56,184 nucleotides of DNA from an uncultured Eubacteriales bacterium (GTDB lineage Bacteria; Bacillota; Clostridia; Christensenellales; Borkfalkiaceae), in assembly GCA_900543915.1 (NCBI GenBank), contig UQTB01000013.1, positions 1 through 56,184 of the forward strand, read 5' to 3'. Shown here piece by piece: positions 34,401-40,367 of this stretch. The translations under genes and the position numbers were made by a program. Each line of letters starts with the position of its first letter. Positions within the stretch are counted from its first letter, which is position 1. The notes under the pieces were generated by a model. The model was not told the DNA's origin. It ran no database searches and was given only the letters and a program-made list of their open reading frames with translations.

Positions 34401-36267
34401 AAAATGCTCTGCGACGAAAACCTATGATGAATTAGGACGATTCGGCGGGTATCAATACAGAAAAAATACCGGGGCTTCGTCCGGATTATCGGAAGTAACC
34501 GAACGCATGGTATATATGCCGGATGGAAAATCGGAGCACCGCATAATGAATATTGATTCTCAGGAGACGATTAATGGAATCAGTTTCAACGATCCTCTGA
34601 AAAAAGACATTAAAGCTATTAATTATGATAATAACTTTAATATTGCCGTCAAGAGAGATTTGCTGGGCAGAAATGCGGGAAAAGAGATAAAGATTACCGG
34701 AACACAGACAGATCGGGTGTGCTACCGCTACCGCAAGGTGGACGCTCACGCGACGAATCAGATCTCGACGGTGACCTACGGGGACGGCAAGCGCCTGCGT
34801 TACGTGTACGACGAATGCGGAAATATCATTCGCATTTACGAAAACGAGGCTTTATCAGTCCGCTATACGTACGACAAGCTGAATCGACTGATCCGAGAGG
34901 ACAACAAGGCGCTGGATAAGACCTGTCTGATTTCATACGACAATAACGGCAATATCCTCACCAAAGAGAGCTTTGCGTATTCGCTCGGCAAAAGAGAAAC
35001 GCTGCAAACGTCAACGCCCGTTCTCTGGCGGTATGAGGGCGATCGGCTGATTTCTAACGGAAACGGAACGAATGTGTACGACGTCATGGGGAATCCGACG
35101 ACCTATCAGGGAAAGAGCGTAACCTGGTCGAAAGGCAGACAGATGACTGCGTACAACGGCGTGACCTTTGCGTATGACGGTCTCGGGCGGCGCTATCAGA
35201 AGGGAAATCTCTGTTTTACCTACGGGAGCGAGAGCGATCTGGTGTACCAAAGCAACGGTATGGAATTTGTATACGACCACGAGGGAGTATCGGGGCTGAA
35301 GTACGGGGGGAATTTATACGCATACCGCAAGAACGCGCAGGGGGATATCATTACGATCCTTGACAATACGGGGAATGTCGTGGTAAACTATACATATAAT
35401 GCATGGGGGGAACACGAGGTATTAAACCCGGACGGGACGGAGAACACTGCGGCAGATTTTATCGGGAACCTGAATCCGTTCCGCTACCGTTCGTATTATT
35501 ACGATACGGAAACGGGCTTATACTACCTGAAAACGCGCTACTATGATCCCGAGACGGGGAGATTCCTCAATGCAGACGATATCTCCTATCTCGATCCGCA
35601 TACGATCAACGGCTTGAACCTCTACGCCTACTGCGGCAACAATCCCGTGATGCACGTCGACCCGAATGGAACAAATTTTTGGAAAAATTTATTCGGAGTT
35701 TTTTTGGTAATAACTCTTGTTTCAATTATTGTTGCATCGGCTATTATTACTGGGGGCTCTTCATTAATTGCTATTGGTGTTGGCTTTGGAGTTGGAGCAT
35801 CTGTCAATTTAATTTCACAAGGTATAGGTAACATATTAAGTGGAAAATCGTTTTTTGACGATATTAATATTGGATCAATTTTAATTAGTGGCTTGGCGGG
35901 AGCTGCATTTGCTACAGGAATAGGCGGTACGATCGGGGCATTTGCTATAGGTGCGGCGTCTAGTATGGCTGATTCAGCTTTTGGAAATGAGTCATGGTCA
36001 AATATTTTTACGAATGGAATGATTGGAGGAGTAGCTGCGTCAGTAGGAGTTGGCATTCAAAAAACAGTAAGCAATATTGTATTTAAAAATAGTGACTTAC
36101 TATTTATGGATTTTTTTGAAATGGCAAAAGTCGATGGAGCCAATATATTTAGGGCTATAATTACGGGATTCAATTCGTCTTGGAATAAGTTTATACCGAG
36201 TTTGACGCCTGGAATTGTACGAGGCTTTATTAAATATATTGGTAATAAGTGGGGGACTAACAATTGA
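31426..36267 (+). CDS. RHS/YD-repeat polymorphic toxin with hydrophobic C-terminal tip
   Basis: A 1613-residue protein without a signal peptide. After an N-terminal RHS-type opening (about residues 60-220) comes a coiled-coil insert of about 230 residues (225-460, rich in Glu/Lys/Gln heptads). YD repeats run from about 480 to 1350, and the core ends with the RHS consensus FRYRSYYYDTETGLYYLKTRYYDPETGRFLN near 1345-1385 (only its ends need matching) and the DPNG boundary near 1412. The last 200 residues are AT-rich, Gly-rich and hydrophobic (several membrane-like segments), suggesting a membrane-acting toxin. A TTG start for the immunity gene overlaps its stop. Confidence 0.9.
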   Translation: MKQNSGINSAGNEKTEKLTSEPKKDIVSDGTEQMQGNADKNESAAFDGEARIEAAGTFAANSVDMWYPYNELVYPTKKAFSFFGNFSGELDVWTGNFVTKYTDVPAEDSVMGLEIAHVFRESDEDFHCGNNVRLNLNETFLPHDNPASGEAHYYYTDAKGDRYGFREYFYYLDNSGNRQEVSGSSVTVNPDGTLTDGTHEVHRELRSSTGLKAITEIRDIAGAEWYEQRREELKQLEEQVKAYEDIINEYKLVYLSDGKIKEADGEDILSEYNSATQLILPATEALQFQSLLQQKNSLEAVVGSETYIYPEINDVKKQLVSLKSALYELNWKIKGYLTDDEIKSDTSAVTEITTCINKNNYISTYYINKFLDSAKGYDFISGNSDTATKGYTVREQLRQRNLILEQIKTAEDNLDLQAELIENQLSYIQGKKDQYYAQFYSYCKEYRNKKEELETMERHLPVRFLTDGSIVKGFNRAGDLAVIFDRYENTAAIERDRENRIVRISDGVKEIAFSYNTDGLLSSITDANGKRTSYSYTSDGSSNKLDKLLVITNNNGKMSILFYNGYLLNSFNFGNYYSNIISTNSKTTQIKCNIMGNEIVHGNIINNTATVVNRFSADVEYSSNTTTITDTDRGEKVSYSFDGNGRLTKLIRELDGKIVQEERYTISPRNTVKTEYAKKSCLYKPTAEYQYVAGDSVTDTLNGFNKKTKTVKSAVKVDTTGATLQETVNYTYDSLQQLVTEKTTVTSKINDITSTRNFMKNYCYNAQGSLVRVEKYEEGKEYTDGKTVEETEYDERGNAVRSFVYNSLDTGSKFYTESRYSERGQILADLDETGRYETKYEYAGGTNVVRTEILPNGSRRSYGHDPEHRVSAVTQSTEDGEENSTQIVYTGDFPTLLTSGNNEIEYSYDPKGRVKSVKINSDTPYVTHTYTDSTVDGKKQTKTESVYINGNTAEKTEDVNGNITEIKYNGAVQAQIEYTEDGKCSKITDKVTKCSATKTYDELGRFGGYQYRKNTGASSGLSEVTERMVYMPDGKSEHRIMNIDSQETINGISFNDPLKKDIKAINYDNNFNIAVKRDLLGRNAGKEIKITGTQTDRVCYRYRKVDAHATNQISTVTYGDGKRLRYVYDECGNIIRIYENEALSVRYTYDKLNRLIREDNKALDKTCLISYDNNGNILTKESFAYSLGKRETLQTSTPVLWRYEGDRLISNGNGTNVYDVMGNPTTYQGKSVTWSKGRQMTAYNGVTFAYDGLGRRYQKGNLCFTYGSESDLVYQSNGMEFVYDHEGVSGLKYGGNLYAYRKNAQGDIITILDNTGNVVVNYTYNAWGEHEVLNPDGTENTAADFIGNLNPFRYRSYYYDTETGLYYLKTRYYDPETGRFLNADDISYLDPHTINGLNLYAYCGNNPVMHVDPNGTNFWKNLFGVFLVITLVSIIVASAIITGGSSLIAIGVGFGVGASVNLISQGIGNILSGKSFFDDINIGSILISGLAGAAFATGIGGTIGAFAIGAASSMADSAFGNESWSNIFTNGMIGGVAASVGVGIQKTVSNIVFKNSDLLFMDFFEMAKVDGANIFRAIITGFNSSWNKFIPSLTPGIVRGFIKYIGNKWGTNN

Positions 36268-36611
36268 AAAAAATAATTTATTTGATAATATATATATCTA
36301 TTACTATAATTGTAATATTATTAGATATTCTAAATTATACACAAATTAATGAGCAAATTGAACTCCTTGTTCTATATATATTATCGAATGGTATTTTTCT
36401 GTTAGCTATAATTAATTCTTTGTTACTAGTAAAGAAAATATTTTTAAAATTTTATAATGTAACAAGAAAATTGTATACTAAATCAATCGAAAATGATATT
36501 TGGGGTATACAAACAGTTTCCATAAAAAAAGCATATAATACGGTTTTACCAGTATTAGTTATTTTAATTTTTATTGCTTTTATATTACAGTTAATTATAT
36601 TTTTAACTTAA
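36264..36611 (+). CDS. Candidate membrane immunity protein for the second RHS toxin
   Basis: A 115-residue protein with about three membrane helices (residues 3-24, 33-57 and 92-114) joined by a basic cytoplasmic segment. It starts at a TTG whose last two bases overlap the TGA of the toxin gene (TTGA), so translation is probably coupled. Very AT-rich. A membrane immunity protein suits a hydrophobic, pore-forming type of tip. No named family recognised; the call is by position and topology. Confidence 0.72.
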   Translation: MKKIIYLIIYISITIIVILLDILNYTQINEQIELLVLYILSNGIFLLAIINSLLLVKKIFLKFYNVTRKLYTKSIENDIWGIQTVSIKKAYNTVLPVLVILIFIAFILQLIIFLT

Positions 36612-36642
36612 AATATGTTATTGAATTAACCAGTGAAAATGA

Positions 36643-36674
36643 AGAAAGGCAGGAAATATCCTGCCTTTCTCTTT
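36643..36674 (+). terminator. Terminator of the second toxin-immunity unit
   Basis: A perfect 12-bp stem (36643-36654 with 36659-36670), AATA loop, then CTTT. Its stem begins with the same AGAAAGGC as the first unit's terminator. Confidence 0.85.
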
Positions 36675-36702
36675 ACTGTGAAAAAATCATTTTTGACAAA
36701 AG

Positions 36703-38148
36703 ATGTTTTGCATTTATGAAAACGAGGCTTTATCCGTCCGCTATACGTACGACAAGCTGAACCGACTGATCCGAGAGGACAACAAGGCGCTGGATAAGAC
36801 CTATCTGATTTCATACGACAATAACGGCAATATCCTCACCAAAGAGAGCTTTGCGTATTCGCTCGGCAAAAGAGAAACGCTGCAAACGTCAACGCCCGTT
36901 CTCTGGCGGTATGAGGGCGATCGGCTGATTTCTAACGGAAACGGAACGAATGTGTACGACGTCATGGGGAATCCGACGACCTATCAGGGAAAGAGCGTAA
37001 CCTGGTCGAAAGGCAGACAGATGACTGCGTACAACGGCGTGACCTTTGCGTATGACGGTCTCGGGCGGCGCTATCAGAAGGGAAATCTCTGTTTTACCTA
37101 CGGGAGCGAGAGCGATCTGGTGTACCAAAGCAACGGTATGGAATTTGTATACGACCACGAGGGAGTATCGGGGCTGAAGTACGGGGGGAATTTATACGCA
37201 TACCGCAAGAACGCGCAGGGGGATATCATTACGATCCTTGACAATACGGGGAATGTCGTGGTAAACTATACATATAATGCATGGGGGGAACACGAGGTAT
37301 TAAACCCGGACGGGACGGAGAACACTGCGGCAGATTTTATCGGGAACCTGAATCCGTTCCGCTACCGTTCGTATTATTACGATACGGAAACGGGCTTATA
37401 CTACCTGAAAACGCGCTACTATGATCCCGAGACGGGGAGATTTCTCAATGCAGACGATATCTCCTATCTCGATCCGCATACGGTCAACGGCTTGAACCTC
37501 TACGCCTACTGCGGCAACAATCCCGTGATGCGCATTGATCCCAATGGGACTGCTTGGTGGGAGTGGTTGCTATTAGGATTTGCTGCAATAGTTGCGGTAA
37601 CAGCGATAGTTGTGGGAACCATGTTAACCGGGGGTGTTGCGGGTTTTGGGTTTATAGGTTTGGTAGGTTCCGCACTATCTGGGGCCGGAATTGGCTTTTT
37701 AGGGGCTGCAGCAACTAGTATAATAACACAAGGAATTTCAACTAATTGGAATTTTAGTCAAATTAGTCCTTTAGCGGCATTAAAATCTGGTGGAATAGGC
37801 GCTATTATCGGTGGAGTAAGCGGCATAGTGTCTTATGGCTTGGGTGCGATAGGCGGTACCTATGGCAATTTTGCAGGACTGTCTTTAAGTAATATGAACT
37901 TACATGGACATAATATTGCAAGGGTTTTTACTGATTTAGGGGGAACAGAAATGTTTACGTCGTTGTTTTCTTCTATCGGAAGATTTACCGGAGCAGTTTT
38001 TGGAGGCGTACTTGCTAATAATGAAATGAATAAAATTTATGGATATAATAATGATTGGGAACAGAATTTAAAAGATAGTGTATCTGGTGAGATACAAGGA
38101 GTTATTTTAAATTGGATATACAAAATATTTAAATGGATAAGAATGTAA
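36703..38148 (+). CDS. Orphan RHS core plus alternative toxin tip cassette
   Basis: A 481-residue frame. Bases 36710-37531 repeat 34832-35653 of the second RHS gene almost exactly (about six differences noticed), covering the last YD repeats and core consensus. After the DPNG boundary (near 37548) the sequence is wholly different: about 200 AT-rich codons giving a Gly-rich, hydrophobic segment and an amphipathic tail ending WIYKIFKWIRM. There is no Shine-Dalgarno site before the ATG and only a weak promoter-like TTGACA, so the cassette is probably silent until recombined onto a full RHS gene. The intact frame and paired immunity gene argue against decay. Confidence 0.85.
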   Translation: MFCIYENEALSVRYTYDKLNRLIREDNKALDKTYLISYDNNGNILTKESFAYSLGKRETLQTSTPVLWRYEGDRLISNGNGTNVYDVMGNPTTYQGKSVTWSKGRQMTAYNGVTFAYDGLGRRYQKGNLCFTYGSESDLVYQSNGMEFVYDHEGVSGLKYGGNLYAYRKNAQGDIITILDNTGNVVVNYTYNAWGEHEVLNPDGTENTAADFIGNLNPFRYRSYYYDTETGLYYLKTRYYDPETGRFLNADDISYLDPHTVNGLNLYAYCGNNPVMRIDPNGTAWWEWLLLGFAAIVAVTAIVVGTMLTGGVAGFGFIGLVGSALSGAGIGFLGAAATSIITQGISTNWNFSQISPLAALKSGGIGAIIGGVSGIVSYGLGAIGGTYGNFAGLSLSNMNLHGHNIARVFTDLGGTEMFTSLFSSIGRFTGAVFGGVLANNEMNKIYGYNNDWEQNLKDSVSGEIQGVILNWIYKIFKWIRM

Positions 38149-38654
38149 GAAAAATAAATATTATTGCTAGTTTAGAATTTGGAGCTGTTTATACTGGTTT
38201 GAAATTATGTTTTTTAATAGGAACATTAGTTTCATTGTTTGGTGTTTCGGTGATTTTTTCTATATTTGCGATAATACAAGATATTAGTTTTTTGGCCGGG
38301 ATGATAGCTTTCTTCATTTGTGCAATCGGATTATTAATTGTATTAATAATCAATCATCATAATTTGAAATTGATAAAATTATGGAAAGAGGATGCTATAT
38401 TGTGTACAGCAAAAACTAAAATTCTTGGAAGTTCTTGCATTTATTCTGGAGGAGTATCCCTTCTAACAGCAAAAATATCTGTTATTTTTTATTGTCAAGG
38501 CAAATTGATAAAAAAAGAGAGCGGGACAAAAAAAAGTACAGGTATTAAACTTTTTAATGGTTATTCTAAAATATTCATGAGATTTTCTGATCGAGAAATC
38601 CAAATATTATATTCGCCTAAATATGATCAGGTTATGATCCTGAAAGACAAATAA
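38133..38654 (+). CDS. Candidate immunity protein of the orphan cassette
   Basis: A 173-residue protein starting inside the last codons of the toxin tip (16-bp overlap). Membrane helices lie at about residues 18-43, 48-68 and 70-92, followed by an approximately 80-residue soluble beta-rich tail. AT-rich like the tip. It has no similarity that I can see to the 115-residue protein of the previous unit, as expected if each immunity protein is specific to its own tip. Function inferred from position. Confidence 0.72.
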   Translation: MDKNVRKINIIASLEFGAVYTGLKLCFLIGTLVSLFGVSVIFSIFAIIQDISFLAGMIAFFICAIGLLIVLIINHHNLKLIKLWKEDAILCTAKTKILGSSCIYSGGVSLLTAKISVIFYCQGKLIKKESGTKKSTGIKLFNGYSKIFMRFSDREIQILYSPKYDQVMILKDK

Positions 38655-38685
38655 AAATAGCGCTCTTCGGAGCGCTATTTTTATA
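38653..38685 (+). terminator. Terminator of the orphan cassette
   Basis: A perfect 13-bp stem (38653-38665 with 38670-38682) closed by a TTCG tetraloop, with T residues in the right arm and just after. Confidence 0.9.
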
Positions 38686-38839
38686 AAGAGCAGAATTATA
38701 AAAATCACCCTTGACAAACAATATACTTTATAGTACACTTACAATGTAAACCAATTTAATCAACTGTTAGTGGTGTAACGTTAGGCTTGAAATCTCACGG
38801 GTTATATGATTATCTTGTAGAAGCAATTGCATCAATAGC

Positions 38840-39067
38840 ATAGGCTGCTGGTTAAAGGCTTACGAGAAAAAATGGCATATGAAACTTGTCAGCTGCCATG
38901 GACTACGGCACACCTATTGCAGCTTGCTTCTGTCGCAAAACGTCCCGATACAGACGGTCAGCAAATACATGGGACACAGCGACTCGACGGTAACGCTCAA
39001 AGTTTACAGCCACTTTATCCCGGACACGCAAGACAAAGCGATCAATGCGTTGAACAACCTGATATGA
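38840..39067 (+). pseudogene. Tyrosine recombinase (integrase), C-terminal fragment
   Basis: The frame carries the C-terminal catalytic end of a phage/ICE-type integrase: HGLRHTYCSLLL (box II His and Arg), YMGHSD with the next His, and VTLKVYSHF with the tyrosine nucleophile. The first catalytic Arg and all N-terminal domains are missing; the sequence upstream, back to the orphan cassette terminator, shows no recombinase motif. The conserved part starts near 38879. It is therefore a remnant and cannot act alone. It sits just before two excisionase-like genes and a tRNA gene, the usual setting of an integrated element. Confidence 0.82.
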
Positions 39068-39131
39068 AAACAAAGACCGATAAAACGACCATTCGTTATG
39101 AGTGGTCGTTTTTCTTATACGGAGAATGAAA

Positions 39132-39332
39132 ATGTACATACCAAGATTAAGAAGAATAAACGATGTGATGGCGCAGATACGAGCCGACGACGCCGATGCC
39201 GAGATTTCGTGGTACTTCATTCAACATCTGATCAAGACGGGCAACCTGACCGCTATGAAGTTCGGCAACTCGTGGCTGATCAATTTAGACGAATTGTACG
39301 CCTTTTTCAGGGCAAAGGAGAATGAGGAATGA
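39132..39332 (+). CDS. Small excisionase-like DNA-binding protein
   Basis: A 66-residue protein from the ATG at 39132, which is 7 bases after GGAG. It has an N-terminal MYIPRLRRINDVMAQI helix, a middle helix and a C-terminal wing with KFGNSWLINLDELYAFF. This resembles the winged-helix fold of Xis/MerR-like excisionases, where the G-x-x-W-L-I-x-x-DEL motif is typical. It overlaps the next gene by four bases (ATGA). Inferred role: recombination directionality or transcriptional control of the lost element. Confidence 0.72.
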   Translation: MYIPRLRRINDVMAQIRADDADAEISWYFIQHLIKTGNLTAMKFGNSWLINLDELYAFFRAKENEE

Positions 39333-39730
39333 AACTCGTTAGTTCAGGCTGTATTCAAAGGCTTTTTGCGGAATCGGACAGAGACACCATTTTACGCAGA
39401 CCGAATATAAGACGATACGCGAAGGAGAACGGCGTGACTTACTATGTCATTCAGTCCGTATGGCTCATCGATATAGACGGCTTTATGCAAACCATAGCCC
39501 CGAAAGAATATCCAAGCAACAGCACAATGCCGCGCCTGCGCTGTATTCAGACGGCAGTAAAAGAGTATAACCAATCGCACGAACGGCAGATCGACAAGCA
39601 CGTCGTAGAGAAGTGTATGCTGTCCGATAAAGTTTTTAAGTATCACCACGGCAACCGTTGGATTATCAATTACGACGAGTTGGAACCCGTCATTGACGAA
39701 TTTTTGGACAAGAAAGTTGGTATAAATTGA
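39329..39730 (+). CDS. Tandem-domain relative of the excisionase-like protein
   Basis: A 133-residue protein made of two similar winged-helix units: residues about 1-60 (with VIQSVWLIDIDGFMQTI) and about 65-128 (MPRLRCIQTAVKEYN... HHGNRWIINYDELEPVI). The second unit matches the preceding 66-residue protein from MYIPRLRR to the DEL motif. Overlap with that gene shows they are translated together. Likely DNA-binding; the family is not one I can name. Confidence 0.72.
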   Translation: MKLVSSGCIQRLFAESDRDTILRRPNIRRYAKENGVTYYVIQSVWLIDIDGFMQTIAPKEYPSNSTMPRLRCIQTAVKEYNQSHERQIDKHVVEKCMLSDKVFKYHHGNRWIINYDELEPVIDEFLDKKVGIN

Positions 39731-39770
39731 TTTTATACCAAAACCGTCTATATATAGTGCGCAAAAAGAA

Positions 39771-39796
39771 AAAGACCACAACATATTGTGGTCTTT
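39771..39796. terminator. Bidirectional terminator between the small genes and tRNA-Arg
   Basis: An 11-bp stem (39771-39781 with 39786-39796) with CATA loop. On the minus strand it immediately follows the CCA end of the tRNA and is followed by TTTTTC; on the plus strand by a TTTT run. Confidence 0.8.
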
Positions 39797-39873
39797 TGGC
39801 GTTCACGGCGGGAATCGAACCCACAGTCTATCGCTTAGGAGGCGATTGCGTTATCCTATTACGCTACGTGAAC
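39797..39873 (-). tRNA. tRNA-Arg (anticodon CCT), CCA encoded
   Basis: A complete 77-nt cloverleaf on the minus strand. Acceptor GTTCACG/CGTGAAC, D-stem GCGT/ACGC, anticodon stem ATCGC/GCGAT around CTCCTAA (anticodon CCT, reading AGG), T-arm with GTGGG-TTCGAAT-CCCGC, discriminator G and encoded CCA. All stems pair. Its 3' end faces the excisionase-like and integrase genes. Confidence 0.96.
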
Positions 39874-40041
39874 AGAATCGCTTGTTTTTGAAAGTTTCTT
39901 CACGGTACGCAAGATATTTCACGATAAATTTTATACCAGAAATTATACCAGATACCGATTTTACCGTCAAGAAGCACTATATATTGAGTTGTTAATGTTC
40001 TTCCGCTACTATATCTTGTGGTTCAGGGTGGATATAAAGCA
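39874..40041. other. Spacer between the two tRNA-Arg sequences
   Basis: AT-rich, with no frame that has a start signal. Contains only short direct repeats of the type TTTATACCAGAAATTATACCAG near 39930-39955. Confidence 0.5.
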
Positions 40042-40082
40042 CGCTTAGGAGGGGTTTGTTATATCCATTTAACTACGGAAGC
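40042..40082 (-). pseudogene. 5' half of a second tRNA-Arg(CCT), broken in the anticodon arm
   Basis: Read on the minus strand from 40082: GCTTCCG acceptor strand, TA, D-arm with GTTA/TAAC stem, then the anticodon loop CTCCTAA. Beyond the loop the anticodon stem no longer pairs and no T-arm or 3' acceptor follows. The break lies in the 11-bp segment CGCTTAGGAGG (plus strand 40042-40052), which is also present in the intact tRNA at 39832-39842. This is what an attachment-site end in a tRNA anticodon loop would look like. Confidence 0.72.
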
Positions 40083-40332
40083 ATATTGGTATAGGAAGCA
40101 TTCTGCTGTTTTATGCCGCCGGACTTCTGCCTTATCTTTTGGATGAACGGGGCTTTTTACGGCAAAAAAATTGGAAGACAAAAGAATATCCGTTCCGTTT
40201 GCATCCTTGCATGACAGAAATGAGCGGCAGCGCAAGCCTTTTGAAGCCTTATTCATTATAAACAATTTTCGTTTGCTTGTCAATCGTTAAAACTTTTTTT
40301 CGCGATATTTCAAAATAGTATTCCTTTCACCC
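40083..40332. other. Intergenic stretch upstream of the helicase gene
   Basis: No supported gene; frames are short and without ribosome sites. Contains a T-rich run near 40290-40300. Confidence 0.5.
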
Positions 40333-40361
40333 TTGCAAGTTCGGCTTTATTCTGTTATAAT
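40333..40361 (+). promoter_or_regulatory. Promoter of the DUF4011 helicase gene
   Basis: TTGCAA (40333-40338), 17-bp spacer and TATAAT (40356-40361). The expected transcription start coincides with the ATG at 40368. Confidence 0.85.
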
Positions 40362-40367
40362 AAAAGC

